Part shown: positions 1-11,525 of the stretch, one piece after another
How the letters are laid out: each line of letters starts with the position of its first letter
Numbering within the stretch: the stretch's first letter is position 1
Program-made: the position numbers and the translations under genes
From: Microbispora sp. ZYX-F-249
GTDB lineage: Bacteria > Actinomycetota > Actinomycetes > Streptosporangiales > Streptosporangiaceae
Assembly: GCF_039649665.1 (NCBI RefSeq)
Contig: NZ_JBDJAW010000008.1
Location: forward strand, 124,001 to 188,000
Direction of reading: 5' to 3'
Length of the DNA: 64,000 nucleotides
The notes under the pieces: model-generated
Databases searched by the model: none
Told to the model about the DNA's origin: nothing
What the model saw: only the letters and a program-made list of their open reading frames with translations

Positions 1-911
1 AGCCGACCGCCGGTCCCCTGGCGGAGGCGTTCGCCGAGCGCATGGAGGCGCGGCACGGCTGGCGAGCCGATCCGGCCCACGTGCGGTCCTACACCGACCT
101 CAACCAGGCCCTCCAGGTGCTGCTGCACGTCATGACCGGCCCCGGCGACGCCGTGGCGCTGCACGTGCCGGCCTACGACCCCTTCCTCGCCACGATCACC
201 GGGATGAACCGCCGCCTGGTGCCCATGCCGCTGACGGCCGACGGCCGGTTCGAGGTCCCCGGCGAGCCCGTCCGGGTGCTCCTGCTGGTCAACCCGCAGA
301 ACCCGTCGGGCCGCTCGTTCACCCGTGCGGAGCTCGAGGCGGTCGCCGCGTACGCCGACCGGCACGGCACGCTGGTTATCGCCGACGAGATCCACGCGGA
401 CCTGACGTACGCCCCGGCCCGGCACATCCCGTTCGCCACGATCCTCCCCGAGCGCACGGTCACCCTGACCTCCGCCAGCAAGGCCTTCAACATGGGCGGA
501 CTGCACTGCTCCGTGGCCCACATCGGCGCGAAGGACGTCAGGGACGCGCTCGGCCGCCAGCCCGCCCACATCTACGGGGCGCCCAGCGTCCTCGGCGTGG
601 AGGCCACGGTGGCCGCGTGGCGGCACGGCGACGCGTGGCTGGAGGAGGTGCTGACGATCCTGGACCGCAACCGCAGGCGCATCGCCGAGCGGCTCCCGTC
701 GGTCGGGTACCGCATGCCCGAGGCCACCTATCTCGCGTGGCTCGACTTCGGCGTGCCCGGCGCGGCGCACTTCCTCGAGCGGGAGGCCCGGGTCAAGCTC
801 AACCCGGGCCCGAACTACGGAGGCGGCGACACCTTCGCCCGCCTCAACTTCGCGACGTCGGCGGCGATCCTGGAGGAGATCCTGGCCAGGATCGCCGCCG
901 CGCTGGCGTGA
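1..911 (+). CDS. MalY/PatB-type PLP aminotransferase, 5'-truncated
   Basis: Fold type I PLP enzyme of the MalY/PatB (cystathionine beta-lyase-like) branch. The frame is open back to the window edge and reads PTAGPLAEAFAERMEARHGW before the internal Met at 42, which fits the usual N-terminal region, so the true start lies upstream. Visible motifs are NPQNPSGR, the ADEIHADL aspartate loop that holds the pyridine nitrogen, and SASKAFNMGG with the likely PLP lysine. The C-terminal small domain is complete and ends in TGA. Family members cleave C-S bonds or act as aminotransferases; the substrate here is unknown. The gene converges on the cellulase with 9 nt between stops. Confidence 0.9.
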   Translation, partial: PTAGPLAEAFAERMEARHGWRADPAHVRSYTDLNQALQVLLHVMTGPGDAVALHVPAYDPFLATITGMNRRLVPMPLTADGRFEVPGEPVRVLLLVNPQNPSGRSFTRAELEAVAAYADRHGTLVIADEIHADLTYAPARHIPFATILPERTVTLTSASKAFNMGGLHCSVAHIGAKDVRDALGRQPAHIYGAPSVLGVEATVAAWRHGDAWLEEVLTILDRNRRRIAERLPSVGYRMPEATYLAWLDFGVPGAAHFLEREARVKLNPGPNYGGGDTFARLNFATSAAILEEILARIAAALA

Positions 912-920
912 CGCGCCCGC

Positions 921-2609
<1,689 letters not shown>

Positions 2610-2625
2610 TCAGGCGCGCACCCCA

Positions 2626-2650
2626 GACCACCGCCGGAGCGGTGGTGGTC
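2626..2650. promoter_or_regulatory. imperfect inverted repeat upstream of the cellulase gene
   Basis: Two 11-bp arms (GACCACCGCCG and CGGTGGTGGTC) with one mismatch around a 3-nt centre, 62-86 nt before the TTG start. Position and symmetry suit an operator or a 5'-leader hairpin. It is unlike the known cellulose-regulator box, and GC-rich repeats can arise by chance. Confidence 0.35.
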
Positions 2651-2749
2651 GCGGCATGCCCTGACCGCACGCCTACTTCTCTATGACTAGTTTGTGGCTC
2701 GGGCGTAATTTTGTCCGGTAGGTCGGCCGATCGTCAACGTCCCCGGGGG

Positions 2750-5700
2750 TCACCGCAGCGGCGGCACCTCCGGCGGAGTCGCCGCAGGCCGCTCCTCCAG
2801 CGCCGCCAGGGCCAGCTCCACCGCCCGCGCGAGCTGCGGATCCCGCCCGGCGACCAGGTCCTGCGGGGTCATGACGACCTCGACGTCCGGGTCGACGCCG
2901 TGGTTCTCGACGCCCCACCCCTCGCCTTCCAGCCAGAACGAGTACCGCGGCTGCGTGACGACGGTCCCGTCCACGAGCGAGTACCGCGAGTCGATGCCGA
3001 TCACGCCGCCCCAGGTCCGCGTGCCCACGAGCGGCCCGATGCCGCGGTTCTTGATCCCGGCACTGACAATGTCCCCGTCCGATCCGGCGTACTCGTCGGT
3101 GACGGCCACGACGGGCCCGCGGGGCGCGTCCTCCGGGTAGCGCGCCGGCTCGTACCCCCGGGCCAGCGACCACCCGGTCACCCGCCGCTGCAGCTTCTCC
3201 AGCACCAGCTCGGACACGTGCCCGCCGCCGTTGTCACGCACGTCCACGACGAGCCCGTCGAAGCCCATCTCGGTGTGCAGGTCCCGGTGGAACTGCGCCC
3301 ACCCGGCCGACATCATGTCCGGCACGTGCAGATAGCCGAGCCGCCCGCCCGACGCCTCACGCACGAACGCCCGCCGTCCGGCCACCCAGTCGTGGTAGCG
3401 CAGCTGCGTCTCGTCGGCGATGGGCGTGACGACGACCCGGCGGGTCTCGCCGCCGGAGCCGGGCTGGACGGTCAGCTCCACCGGCCGCTCCGCCGTACCG
3501 GACAGCAGTGCCAGCGGCCCGCGGACCGGGTCGACCGGGCGCCCGCCGACGGCCACGATCGCGTCGCCCTCCCGGACGGCGACGCCGGGCGCGAGCAGCG
3601 GCGAGCGGGCCTCGTGGTCGGAGGACTCCCCCGGCAGAACGCGGCTGATCCGCCACACCCCGTTCTCGTCCCGGGCCAGGTCGGCGCCGAGCAGGCCCTG
3701 GCGGCGCCGGGGATCGCGGGCGCCGCCGCTGGGCCTCGCGTAGGCGTGGGAGGTGGCCAGCTCGCCCTGCACCTCCCAGAGCAGGTCGATCAGCTCGGAG
3801 TAGGCGCCTAACCGCTCCACGAGGGGCGCGTAGCGGTCGAGCGTGCCCGGCCAGTCCACGCCGTTCATGTCCGCCCGCCAGAAGTGGTCGCGCATGAGCC
3901 GCCCGGCCTCGTCGTACGCCTGCCGCCACTCGGCGACCGGATCGACGGTCACGACCACCCGGTCCAGGTCGATGGTGACGACCTCGTCGTCCTCCCCGGT
4001 GGCACGGGTCCGCAGGCCGTTCCCGCCGGTGGCCACCAGGCGGGTGCCGTCGCCGCTGACCTCGAAGGCCCCGAACTCCCCGCCGAGCTCGCCGAGCTTG
4101 CGCTTGACCAGGTCGTAGCGTTCCAGGACCGGCTCGCCGGGGTCGGTGCCGTCGCCGAGCTGGCCACCGAGCGGATGGCGCAGCCACAGCAGGCCGTCCT
4201 TGGCGGCACGCAGGTTGGAGTAGACGGCGGCGGGCACCGGCACGGGCACGATCCGCGCCGCGAGCCCGTCGGCGTCCACCTCGGTCACCGGCGGCGGGCC
4301 GGGCTCGCCGTCGTTCTTCGCGTTCTTGGCGCGCCGGGCGTCCGGCCCGGCGTCGTCCTCCCCGTTGAAGCCGCGGCCCGCCGGCGAGGGATCGAACGGC
4401 GACGGCGTGGTGGCCTTGAGCGGCACCAGGTACGGCCGGCAACTGGCGGGGAAGGACAGGTCGAAGACGTGACTGTCGTAGACCGGGTTGAACGTGCGGT
4501 CCGACAGGAAGGCCAGATACTTGCCGTCGCCGGTGAAGGAAGGGCTGTAGTCGTTGAACCGCGGCGGCGTCACCTCGATCGCGGTGCTGCCGTCCACGCG
4601 GGCGAGCTTCAGGTGCCGGCGCCAGGGCTGGTAGGCGTGCGCCCACGCGAGCCAGGCCGAGTCCGGCGAGAAGGTCAGGTGCTGCACGTCGCCGTGGGCG
4701 GTGCGGTCCAGCTCGCGGACGTCGCCGAAGTCGAGGTCCACCACCAGGAGCCGCCCGTCGTGCGCGGCGACCGCGACGTGCTTGCCGTCCGGCGCGGCGG
4801 CCAGGTCGAGCACCCGGCCGAGCTGCCCGGCGGCCAGGGTGCGGATCTCACCGCCGGGCGTGCCGATCTCCAGCGCGTCCTCGCCGGAGGCGTCCGACAC
4901 CCAGACGGCCCGGCCCGCGCCGTCGAGGGGCCGCGGCAGCCGCACCCGGACGCCGGGCTCCGCGCGCAGCACGCCGGCGGGGCCGTCGCGGTGGGTCAGC
5001 CAGTGGGCGGTGCCGCGGATCTCCACCACGCTGGCCCGTCCGGTGCGGTCCGGCGCGAAGCCGCCGACCCGGTTCGGCGCGGGCCGCCTGGCCCGGGCCG
5101 GGCGCGGCCCGCTCAGGGTGACGTCCAGCTTGTACGGCTCGGCGTCCAGGCTCTCCAGCAGCCACAGGTCGCCGGCGAGGCTGTAGACGACGCGGGAGCC
5201 GTCCGTCGCGGCGTGGCGCGCGTAGAAGCCGCGGTGCGTGGTGTGCTGCCGCAGGTCCGAGCCGTCCGGCAGGCAGGAGTAGAGATTGCCGGCACCGTCG
5301 GTGTCGGCGAGGAAGGCCAGGCGCTCGCCCACCCACATGACCGACCAGTGCTGCGCCGGGTTGCCGGCGAACAGACGGCTGAACTCGCCGTCGCCCGCGG
5401 CGTCCACCCAGATCTTGGCCGCGGTGCCGCCGCGGTAACGCTTCCACTGCGACGGCTCGCGCCACACCGCCGAGACGGTCGCCACCTTGGCGCCGCTGAC
5501 CGCGGCCTCGCTGACCCTGCCGTACGGCAGGGCCGTCACCGGGCCGCCGTCCAGCGGGACCGCACAGGCCCACTGCCGGGAGCGCGAGCCCTGGCCGGCC
5601 GCGGTGACGGCCAGCACGTTCCCGTCCTCGGTCCAGCCGCGCACGCCCGTCATGGCGTTGCCCCAGTGCGTGAGCCGCTCGCCCTCCCCGCCGTCCAGAT

Positions 5701-5917
5701 CGGCGGCGAACACCTCGGGGTCGCCCTCGCGGGTGCTCGTCCACGCGATGCGCGTGCCGTCGGAGGAGAACCGGGGATGGGAGACCGGCACCCGGTCGGC
5801 CGTGAACCGCCACGCCCTGCCGCCGCCCGTGGGTGCCAGCCAGACGTCGTCGTCCGCCACGAAGGTGAGGAGGTCGCCGTTCAGATGGGGGAATCTCAGA
5901 TACGCACCATTCGCCAC
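2750..5917 (-). CDS. tricorn protease homologue (peptidase S41B)
   Basis: Cytoplasmic oligopeptidase of 1055 aa, the usual size for tricorn core protease, which degrades peptides released by the proteasome or other proteases. The N-terminal two thirds are beta-propeller blades (repeated FSSDGTRIAW, FSPDSAWLAW, FTGDGKYLAFLSD motifs). A PDZ-like segment lies around residues 770-815, and the C-terminal S41 domain follows. By analogy with Thermoplasma tricorn the catalytic residues would be Ser723-His724 (ATSHAYA), Ser946 (YAGSDGD) and Glu1004 (GVENHG). All are present, so it should be active. The start is GTG. A Pro/Gly/Asp-rich insert near residues 510-545 joins the two propellers. It follows leuS on the same strand but is separated by a strong terminator. 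Confidence 0.92.
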   Translation of the reverse strand: MANGAYLRFPHLNGDLLTFVADDDVWLAPTGGGRAWRFTADRVPVSHPRFSSDGTRIAWTSTREGDPEVFAADLDGGEGERLTHWGNAMTGVRGWTEDGNVLAVTAAGQGSRSRQWACAVPLDGGPVTALPYGRVSEAAVSGAKVATVSAVWREPSQWKRYRGGTAAKIWVDAAGDGEFSRLFAGNPAQHWSVMWVGERLAFLADTDGAGNLYSCLPDGSDLRQHTTHRGFYARHAATDGSRVVYSLAGDLWLLESLDAEPYKLDVTLSGPRPARARRPAPNRVGGFAPDRTGRASVVEIRGTAHWLTHRDGPAGVLRAEPGVRVRLPRPLDGAGRAVWVSDASGEDALEIGTPGGEIRTLAAGQLGRVLDLAAAPDGKHVAVAAHDGRLLVVDLDFGDVRELDRTAHGDVQHLTFSPDSAWLAWAHAYQPWRRHLKLARVDGSTAIEVTPPRFNDYSPSFTGDGKYLAFLSDRTFNPVYDSHVFDLSFPASCRPYLVPLKATTPSPFDPSPAGRGFNGEDDAGPDARRAKNAKNDGEPGPPPVTEVDADGLAARIVPVPVPAAVYSNLRAAKDGLLWLRHPLGGQLGDGTDPGEPVLERYDLVKRKLGELGGEFGAFEVSGDGTRLVATGGNGLRTRATGEDDEVVTIDLDRVVVTVDPVAEWRQAYDEAGRLMRDHFWRADMNGVDWPGTLDRYAPLVERLGAYSELIDLLWEVQGELATSHAYARPSGGARDPRRRQGLLGADLARDENGVWRISRVLPGESSDHEARSPLLAPGVAVREGDAIVAVGGRPVDPVRGPLALLSGTAERPVELTVQPGSGGETRRVVVTPIADETQLRYHDWVAGRRAFVREASGGRLGYLHVPDMMSAGWAQFHRDLHTEMGFDGLVVDVRDNGGGHVSELVLEKLQRRVTGWSLARGYEPARYPEDAPRGPVVAVTDEYAGSDGDIVSAGIKNRGIGPLVGTRTWGGVIGIDSRYSLVDGTVVTQPRYSFWLEGEGWGVENHGVDPDVEVVMTPQDLVAGRDPQLARAVELALAALEERPAATPPEVPPLR

Positions 5918-5941
5918 ATGCGCACCCTATGCCGAATGGCA

Positions 5942-5989
5942 CCGGCTCCGCCGTACCGGACGGGTTCGTTCACGGTACGACGGAGCCGG
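5942..5989 (-). terminator. strong stem-loop terminator after leuS
   Basis: Two 17-nt arms pair with a single G-U in the leuS-sense RNA, around a 14-nt loop. It begins 10 nt after the leuS stop. No U-run follows, as is common in actinobacteria. It should insulate the tricorn gene from leuS transcription. Confidence 0.75.
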
Positions 5990-5998
5990 GGTCACCCG

Positions 5999-8461
5999 TT
6001 ACGGGACGATGTTGACGAGCTTCGGCGCCCGCACGATCACCTTGCGCGGCTCGCCGTCCAGGTAGGGCCGGACCTTATCCGACGCCAGGGCCAGCGCCTG
6101 CAGGTCGGCCTCGGTGATGTCCGGGGAGACCTCCAGCCGGTCGCGGACCTTGCCCGCCACCTGGACCACGGCCGTGACCGACTCCTGGACCAGCAGCGCC
6201 GGGTCGGCCTCGGGCCAGCCGGCCGTGGCGACCGACGGCGCGTGCCCGAGCCGCTCCCAGCCCTCCTCGGCGGCGTACGGCGCGACCAGCGACAGCATGA
6301 TCGCCAGGGTCTCGGCGGCCTCGCGGACGGCCGGGTCGGCCGCGCCGGGGCCGGTGTCGATCGCCCGGCGGGCGGCCGAGGTCAGCTCCATCATGCGGGC
6401 CACCGCGACGTTGAACCGGTAGCTCTCGACGAGCTTGGTCACCTCGTCGATGGTCCGGTGGGTGACCTTGCGCAGCTCGACGTCGCCGCCGGAGAAGTCG
6501 GTCCCCGGGGCGGACGCCGCACCGGCCTCGGCCATCACGCGGAACGCGCGGGCCAGGAACTTCTGCGACGCGGCCGGCGAGACGTCGGCCCAGTCGATGT
6601 CGTCCTCCGGCGGCCCGGCGAAAACCATGGTCAGCCGGACGGCGTCCACGCCGTACGCGTCGATCTGCTGGCCGAGGTCCACGCCGTTGCCCAGCGTCTT
6701 CGACATCGCCTTGCCCTGGTTGATCACCTGGCCCTGGTTGAGCAGGCGCAGGAACGGCTCGGTGAAGCCGACCAGGCCCATGTCGTGCAGCACCTTGGTG
6801 AAGAACCGCGAGTACAGCAGGTGGAGCACCGCGTGCTCGACACCGCCGACGTACTGGTCGATCGGGCCCCACTTACGGACCTTCTCGACGTCGAACGGTC
6901 CGTCCTCGAAGTGCGGGTCGCAGTAGCGCAGGAAGTACCACGACGAGTCGACGAACGTGTCCATCGTGTCGGTGTCCCGCTGTGCGGGGCCGCCGCACTT
7001 GGGACACGCGACGTTGACCCAGTCGGCGGCGCTCGCCAGCGGCGAGACGCCCTTGGGCTGGAGGTCGGCGCCGCGCAGGTCGGGCAGCGTGACCGGAAGC
7101 TGGTCGTCGGGGACCGGAACCTCGCCGCAGTCCAGACAGTGGATGATCGGGATCGGGGTGCCCCAGAACCGCTGCCGCGACAGCAGCCAGTCGCGCAGCC
7201 GGTAGTTCACCGCGGCCCTGCCGGTGCCGCGCTCCTCCAGGACCTCGATGATCTTCTGGATCGCCTCGGCCTTCGTCAGCCCGTCCAGCGGGCCCGAGTT
7301 GACCAGGGTGCCCTCGCCCGGGGTGGCGACGCCGGTCTCGCCCGGGTCGGCCAGGCCGGTGTGCACGACGACTTGCACCGGCAGGCCGAACTTCATGGCG
7401 AAATCGAGATCGCGCTGGTCGTGCGCGGGCACCGCCATGATCGCGCCGTGGCCGTAGTCGGACAGCACGTAGTCGGCCGCCCAGACCGGGATGCGCTCTC
7501 CGTTGACCGGGTTGATCGCGTACGTCCCCAGGAAGACGCCGGTCTTCTCCTTCTCGGTGGACAGCCGCTCGATGTCGGAGAGTTTGGCGACCTCGGCGCG
7601 GTAGGCGGCCAGAGCATCACGCCGATCGGGGGCGACGATCTCCTCCGCCAGGGGGGCGTCGGCGGCCACCACGAAGAACGTCGCGCCGTACAGGGTGTCG
7701 GGACGCGTGGTGTAGACGGTGACGGGCTCGTCCCGGCCCTCGATCCGGAACTGGACGTCGGCCCCGGTGGAGCGGCCGATCCAGTTGCGCTGCATGGTCA
7801 GCACGCGATCCGGCCAGCCGCCCTCCAGCTGCGCCATGTCGTCGAGCAGCCGGTCGGCGTAGTCAGTGATCTTGAAGTACCACTGCGTCAGCTCGCGGCG
7901 GACGACGTCGGCGCCGCAGCGCTCGCACTTGCCCGCCACGACCTGCTCGTTGGCGAGCACGGTCTGGTCCTGCGGGCACCAGTTGACCAGGCCGCCCTTG
8001 CGGTAGGCCAGGCCCCGCTCGTAGAAGCGGGTGAACAGCCACTGGTTCCAGTGGAAGTACTCCGGGTCGCTGGTGTGCAGGCGCCGCGACCAGTCGAAGG
8101 AGATGGCGTACCGCTTGAACGAGTTCGCCTGGGTGTCGATGTTGGCGTACGTCCACTCGGCGGGGTGCGCGTTGCGCTTGATGGCCGCGTTCTCCGCGGG
8201 CAGGCCGAAGGAATCCCACCCGATCGGGTGCAGGACGTTGTAGCCCTTCTGGAACCAGTAACGCGCGACGACGTCGCCGATCGCGAAGACCTCGCCGTGC
8301 CCCATGTGGAGGTCGCCGGAGGGGTAGGGGAACATGTCGAGCATGTACTTGCGCGGCCTGGTGTCCGCGAGGTCCTCGACCGCCGCGAAGGGGTTCAGCT
8401 CCTCCCACCGCGGCAGCCACTTGGCCTGCAGCGCCTGCGGGTCGTACACCGGCTCGTCCAC
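5999..8461 (-). CDS. leuS: leucyl-tRNA synthetase
   Basis: Class Ia aminoacyl-tRNA synthetase charging tRNA-Leu, 820 aa from the chosen start. The HIGH-type signature is HMGH in [15 protein letters not shown] (about residues 46-60). The CP1 editing domain contains the TTRPDT segment, and the KMSKS loop is KAMSKTLGN. The anticodon-binding domain and the short LeuRS C-terminal domain are complete. GTG at 8461 is preferred because GGAG sits 5 nt upstream and the protein then begins [13 protein letters not shown] at 8491 would add ten residues with no clear ribosome-binding site. Upstream lies a leader of about 370 nt with small hairpins. Confidence 0.96.
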   Translation of the reverse strand: MDEPVYDPQALQAKWLPRWEELNPFAAVEDLADTRPRKYMLDMFPYPSGDLHMGHGEVFAIGDVVARYWFQKGYNVLHPIGWDSFGLPAENAAIKRNAHPAEWTYANIDTQANSFKRYAISFDWSRRLHTSDPEYFHWNQWLFTRFYERGLAYRKGGLVNWCPQDQTVLANEQVVAGKCERCGADVVRRELTQWYFKITDYADRLLDDMAQLEGGWPDRVLTMQRNWIGRSTGADVQFRIEGRDEPVTVYTTRPDTLYGATFFVVAADAPLAEEIVAPDRRDALAAYRAEVAKLSDIERLSTEKEKTGVFLGTYAINPVNGERIPVWAADYVLSDYGHGAIMAVPAHDQRDLDFAMKFGLPVQVVVHTGLADPGETGVATPGEGTLVNSGPLDGLTKAEAIQKIIEVLEERGTGRAAVNYRLRDWLLSRQRFWGTPIPIIHCLDCGEVPVPDDQLPVTLPDLRGADLQPKGVSPLASAADWVNVACPKCGGPAQRDTDTMDTFVDSSWYFLRYCDPHFEDGPFDVEKVRKWGPIDQYVGGVEHAVLHLLYSRFFTKVLHDMGLVGFTEPFLRLLNQGQVINQGKAMSKTLGNGVDLGQQIDAYGVDAVRLTMVFAGPPEDDIDWADVSPAASQKFLARAFRVMAEAGAASAPGTDFSGGDVELRKVTHRTIDEVTKLVESYRFNVAVARMMELTSAARRAIDTGPGAADPAVREAAETLAIMLSLVAPYAAEEGWERLGHAPSVATAGWPEADPALLVQESVTAVVQVAGKVRDRLEVSPDITEADLQALALASDKVRPYLDGEPRKVIVRAPKLVNIVP

Positions 8462-8823
8462 TTCCACTCCTCGCCAGGCGGCTGGAATCACACAGATGAA
8501 GGCGCGCCCGGGGCGGAACCCCGTCGCACTCCCCTTACCGCTGCGGCCCGCTCCGACCCGGTTGTCCGAACCGGGAGGGGAGGGCGGTCCGCGCTCTCAC
8601 ACTCCCGGTATGAGGCGGCTGCCTGCGCAGCAGGGTGCGGCACGCGTGTCAAGCGTAGCGCAGACCGCAAGTGAGTCGCCGATCGCTCGTGTGCCCCTCG
8701 GGCCGGGCCTTCGCCCCGTCCGGGCGAATCTCGTCGGTCGCGGCGCGCGCTCGCTGACCTCGTCTGTCAGACTGCGATATCCGATGGTGATAGTTCCGTT
8801 GTGGGCTCTTATGTCCATTCCCT
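8462..8823. other. leuS leader/intergenic region, no gene seen
   Basis: About 360 nt between divergent genes. On the leuS-sense side there is a GC-rich hairpin at 8508-8523 (CGGGG/CCCCG) and a 7-bp inverted repeat at 8557-8575 (CCCGGTT, 5 nt, AACCGGG). An exact TTGACA occurs in leuS sense near 8645-8655, but no good -10 is spaced from it. I looked for the T-box core (AGGGTGGNACCGCG) on the leuS strand and did not find it. No convincing ORF is present. Confidence 0.4.
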
Positions 8824-8838
8824 TACTGTGCTGCCGTG
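8824..8838 (+). promoter_or_regulatory. -10 box TACTGT placed for a leaderless GTG start
   Basis: TACTGT at 8824-8829 is followed by 6 nt and then GTG at 8836, which places the expected transcription start on the G of the start codon. No Shine-Dalgarno sequence precedes this gene. The paralogue starting at 39174 has the same arrangement. Confidence 0.45.
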
Positions 8839-10542
8839 GCCAACTCATATCCGCCCGCGGATTTGCCGATGCAGGACCCGCCCACCGACCCCACGGGTGA
8901 GCAGTTCCGCGAGGCATTCCGCGGTTTCGCTGCGGCAGCCCCCGGCTCGCATGAGATCATGCCAGGCACCCCCAATTCGGGCATGAACTCGGGAGGTACC
9001 GTGCCCACGGACCGCAGCGAACACCAGCGGGAACCGGCGTGGCCGGAGATCCCGCCGGCGTGGCCCGAGATGCCTCCGCCCTCCTCCTTCACCCCCACCG
9101 TCCGGTCCTTCGTCGAGGGGGCGCCGCAGCAGTCCCCGGACGCCACCGCGACCATGGCGGGCTCGCTTCCCGGCACGGCCCCCCGGCAGCCCGTCCCCGC
9201 CTTCGGTGAGCCCGACGCGCCCCGGCCCGCTCCTCCCTTCGGCGGCCCGGAGTCCTTCGCCGGCCACCCGCAGCCCGGCGCGCACCCGCAAGCCAGTGGG
9301 CACCCCCAGGCCGGCACGCGCCCCCAGGCCGCCGGGCACCCGCAGCCCGCCGGGCCCGCGGCCTTCGGCGACTTCGCGGCTTTCGGCAACCCCGCGCAGC
9401 CCGGTGGCCCCGCCCCCGTGTACGGCATGCCGGGCCCCGCGCAGAGTCGCGAACAGAGCCCGGGTCAGAACCACGGTCACGGCAACGGTCCCGGCCACGA
9501 ACAGGGTCAGGCGGGCCCCCACGGGGCGGCGTTCCCCGGCGGTCCGGACCGCCCGCAGCCCTCCACGCCGTTCACTCCCTCGGTCCGCTCGTTCGCCGAG
9601 TCCGCCCCGCCCGTCTCCGCCCCGCCCGTCTCCGCCCCGCCCGTCTCCGCCGCGCCTGCGCCCCCGCCGCAGCCGGAGGATCCGTACCGGCCGTTCGTGA
9701 CGGCGGGACAGATCAGCGGGCCGAAGACGCCTCCCGCGCATCGGCAGCAGGAGCTGTGGAACACGGTGTTCGGGGAGAACTACCGGGCCATCGACGAGTA
9801 CGAGGAGGAGGAGCCCGGCCGGCCGGTCTGGCTGTACGCGCTGGTGGCCTCGGTCGTCGCCGCGCTGGTCGGGGTTCTCGTGTGGGCCTTCGCCGCCGGG
9901 CCGCTCAGCTCCGGCGACACGGCCGAGGCGGCGACGTCCGCCAAGCCCGCGCCCGCCAAGTCCGCCGCCACGGCCAAGCCGCAGGCGCAGGTCCCGCGGC
10001 TGCCCGTCTACAAGGGCGAGGCCTCCCCCGTGAACGGCGTGGTCACCGACACCGCCGCCCGGATCACGCTGCCCAAACTCGGCGGCCCCTGGCAGGCGGA
10101 CGCCGACCCCGCTCAGATCAAGGCGACGTACGGCTTCACCAGCAGGCAGTACGTGCCCGCCGGCATGACCACCAAGGGCAAGCGGGAGTTCGCCCTGGTG
10201 ATGTCGGGCCGGCTGGCCCAGTCGCTCGCCGTGAAGTACACCACGCCCGACAACCTGGGCCCTGTCGTGAGCGCGGTGATGTTCCGGGCGCGGCAGACCC
10301 AGTTCCCCAAGGACAACAAGGTCACCAAGGTCGCCCAGCAGCGCCTGGCCCGCAACGGCCTCACCGGCCTGACGGCCGCCTACAAGGTGACCGCCGACGG
10401 CGCGACCACCACGGTCGTGATCGCGGCCGTGAACACCGGCGCCGACCTGCCCACGATCGTGTACATGGCCGTGCCGCAGCTCAAGGACGATCTGCTTCCC
10501 GACATCAACACGGTCTTCCGGTCGATCAAGCCGATCGGCTGA
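8836..10542 (+). CDS. proline-rich single-pass membrane protein with conserved C-terminal domain
   Basis: 568 aa, function unknown. Residues 1-330 are low-complexity and Pro/Gly/Ala/His/Gln-rich, with repeated HPQ motifs and four SAPPV/SAAP units encoded by 15-bp repeats at 9601-9655. One transmembrane helix lies near residues 333-355 (LVASVVAALVGVLVWAFAAG). The C-terminal 190 residues form a compact, presumably extracytoplasmic domain ending in DINTVFRSIKPIG. This domain resembles the end of the protein at 38182-39174 (GVVTDTAARITLPKL versus GLVKDRRSGVALPRF, and a shared DINTV near the C-terminus). The start is a GTG with no ribosome-binding site and a well-placed -10. Its 3' end overlaps the convergent phosphotriesterase-like gene by 17 nt. 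Confidence 0.8.
   Translation: MANSYPPADLPMQDPPTDPTGEQFREAFRGFAAAAPGSHEIMPGTPNSGMNSGGTVPTDRSEHQREPAWPEIPPAWPEMPPPSSFTPTVRSFVEGAPQQSPDATATMAGSLPGTAPRQPVPAFGEPDAPRPAPPFGGPESFAGHPQPGAHPQASGHPQAGTRPQAAGHPQPAGPAAFGDFAAFGNPAQPGGPAPVYGMPGPAQSREQSPGQNHGHGNGPGHEQGQAGPHGAAFPGGPDRPQPSTPFTPSVRSFAESAPPVSAPPVSAPPVSAAPAPPPQPEDPYRPFVTAGQISGPKTPPAHRQQELWNTVFGENYRAIDEYEEEEPGRPVWLYALVASVVAALVGVLVWAFAAGPLSSGDTAEAATSAKPAPAKSAATAKPQAQVPRLPVYKGEASPVNGVVTDTAARITLPKLGGPWQADADPAQIKATYGFTSRQYVPAGMTTKGKREFALVMSGRLAQSLAVKYTTPDNLGPVVSAVMFRARQTQFPKDNKVTKVAQQRLARNGLTGLTAAYKVTADGATTTVVIAAVNTGADLPTIVYMAVPQLKDDLLPDINTVFRSIKPIG
9601..9655 (+). repeat. 15-bp in-frame tandem repeats
   Basis: Successive copies of a 15-bp unit, TCCGCCCCGCCCGTC and close variants, encode SAPPV in the proline-rich segment of the anchored protein. 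Copy number probably varies by slippage. Confidence 0.75.
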
Positions 10543-11509
10543 AGTAGCGGCGGGGGGTGTCCACCAGCATCTGCCGGATCTGGTGGTCACCCACCCCGCG
10601 CTCGCGCAGGGCCGGCAGCACGTCGTCGTGGATGTGGTCGTACCGCCAGTTCGGCGTCACCTGCATGACCTGGTCCCACGCCCCGCCGAAGTAGTCCATG
10701 AAGCACGCCGCGTCGTGGCTCAGCACCATGCGGTCGGCGTAGCCGCGCTCGCACAGCGCCGCGATCGTCTCCACCCGCGCGGGCGTGGGGTTGTAGAGGT
10801 CCAGGCCGAAGCGGTCCATGCCCAGGATCGCGCCGGTGTCGGCCAGGCGCATGAGGTAGTCGAGGTCGTTGGAGTCCCCGGCGTGGCCGATCACGATCGC
10901 CCGCGGGTCCACGCCCTCCGCGACGAAGAGGTCGAGCGCGGCGAGGCCGCTGCGGGCCGCGGCGTTGGTGTGCACGGTGACGGGTGCGCCGGTCCGCAGG
11001 TGAGCCTGTGCCACGGCCCGGCAGATCCGCTCGACGCCGGGGGTGAGCCCCTGCTGTTCGACCACGCACTTGAGGAACGCCGCCTTCACCCCGGTGTCGG
11101 CGATCCCCTCGGTGATGTCCCGGACGAAGTCGTCCACCATCGGCTCGGGCATGTCCATGACGAGGCCCGGCCCGCGCATCTCGTACTGGTGCGGCACGCT
11201 CTCGAACATGTACAGGCCGGTGGCCACGATGATGTTGAGTCCCGGCACCTCGGCGGCGATCCGCCGCACCCGGGGGATGTAGCGGCCCAGTCCCCAGACG
11301 GTGGGGTCGACGATCGTCGTGACCCCCTTGGCCACCAGCGACCGGAGCTTGGCGATCGCGTCGGCGACCCGGGTCTCCTCGTCCCACCACGCGCCGCGGC
11401 CGTAGTTGTCCAGATGCTCGGTCGCCAGCACGAAGACGTGCTCGTGCATCAGCGTCTCGCCGAGGTCGTCCACCTCGACGGGGCCGCGTACGGTGTTCAC
11501 CGTGGCCAT
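10526..11509 (-). CDS. phosphotriesterase-family metal-dependent hydrolase
   Basis: Amidohydrolase-superfamily TIM barrel of the phosphotriesterase/PTE-like lactonase branch, 327 aa. Binuclear metal ligands are visible in order: His22 and His24 in LMHEHVF, the probable carboxylated lysine in AAFLKCVVEQ, His in VTVHTNAA, His in VIGHAGDSN and Asp in LSHDAACF. The natural substrate may be a lactone or ester; this cannot be read from sequence. The start at 11509 (MATVNTVRG, GGGCGG upstream) leaves a 16-nt gap after the P450 stop; a GTG at 11536 overlapping the P450 is possible. The two genes probably form one transcript. Confidence 0.88.
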   Translation of the reverse strand: MATVNTVRGPVEVDDLGETLMHEHVFVLATEHLDNYGRGAWWDEETRVADAIAKLRSLVAKGVTTIVDPTVWGLGRYIPRVRRIAAEVPGLNIIVATGLYMFESVPHQYEMRGPGLVMDMPEPMVDDFVRDITEGIADTGVKAAFLKCVVEQQGLTPGVERICRAVAQAHLRTGAPVTVHTNAAARSGLAALDLFVAEGVDPRAIVIGHAGDSNDLDYLMRLADTGAILGMDRFGLDLYNPTPARVETIAALCERGYADRMVLSHDAACFMDYFGGAWDQVMQVTPNWRYDHIHDDVLPALRERGVGDHQIRQMLVDTPRRYFSRSA

Positions 11510-11525
11510 GCGGGCACCGCCCAGG

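Noticed and set aside
42-911. Complete aminotransferase starting at ATG 42
   Set aside because: The frame is open to the window edge with family-like residues before the Met, and the N-terminal region of the fold would be missing.
3884-8674. A plus-strand open frame of about 1600 codons across the tricorn and leuS genes
   Set aside because: It is antisense to two clearly conserved genes, has His/Arg/Val/Gly-rich composition with no domain, and arises from high third-position GC.
8462-8835. T-box riboswitch in the leuS leader
   Set aside because: The T-box core is not present on the leuS strand. AGGGTGCGGCACGCG near 8634 is on the other strand and a poor match.
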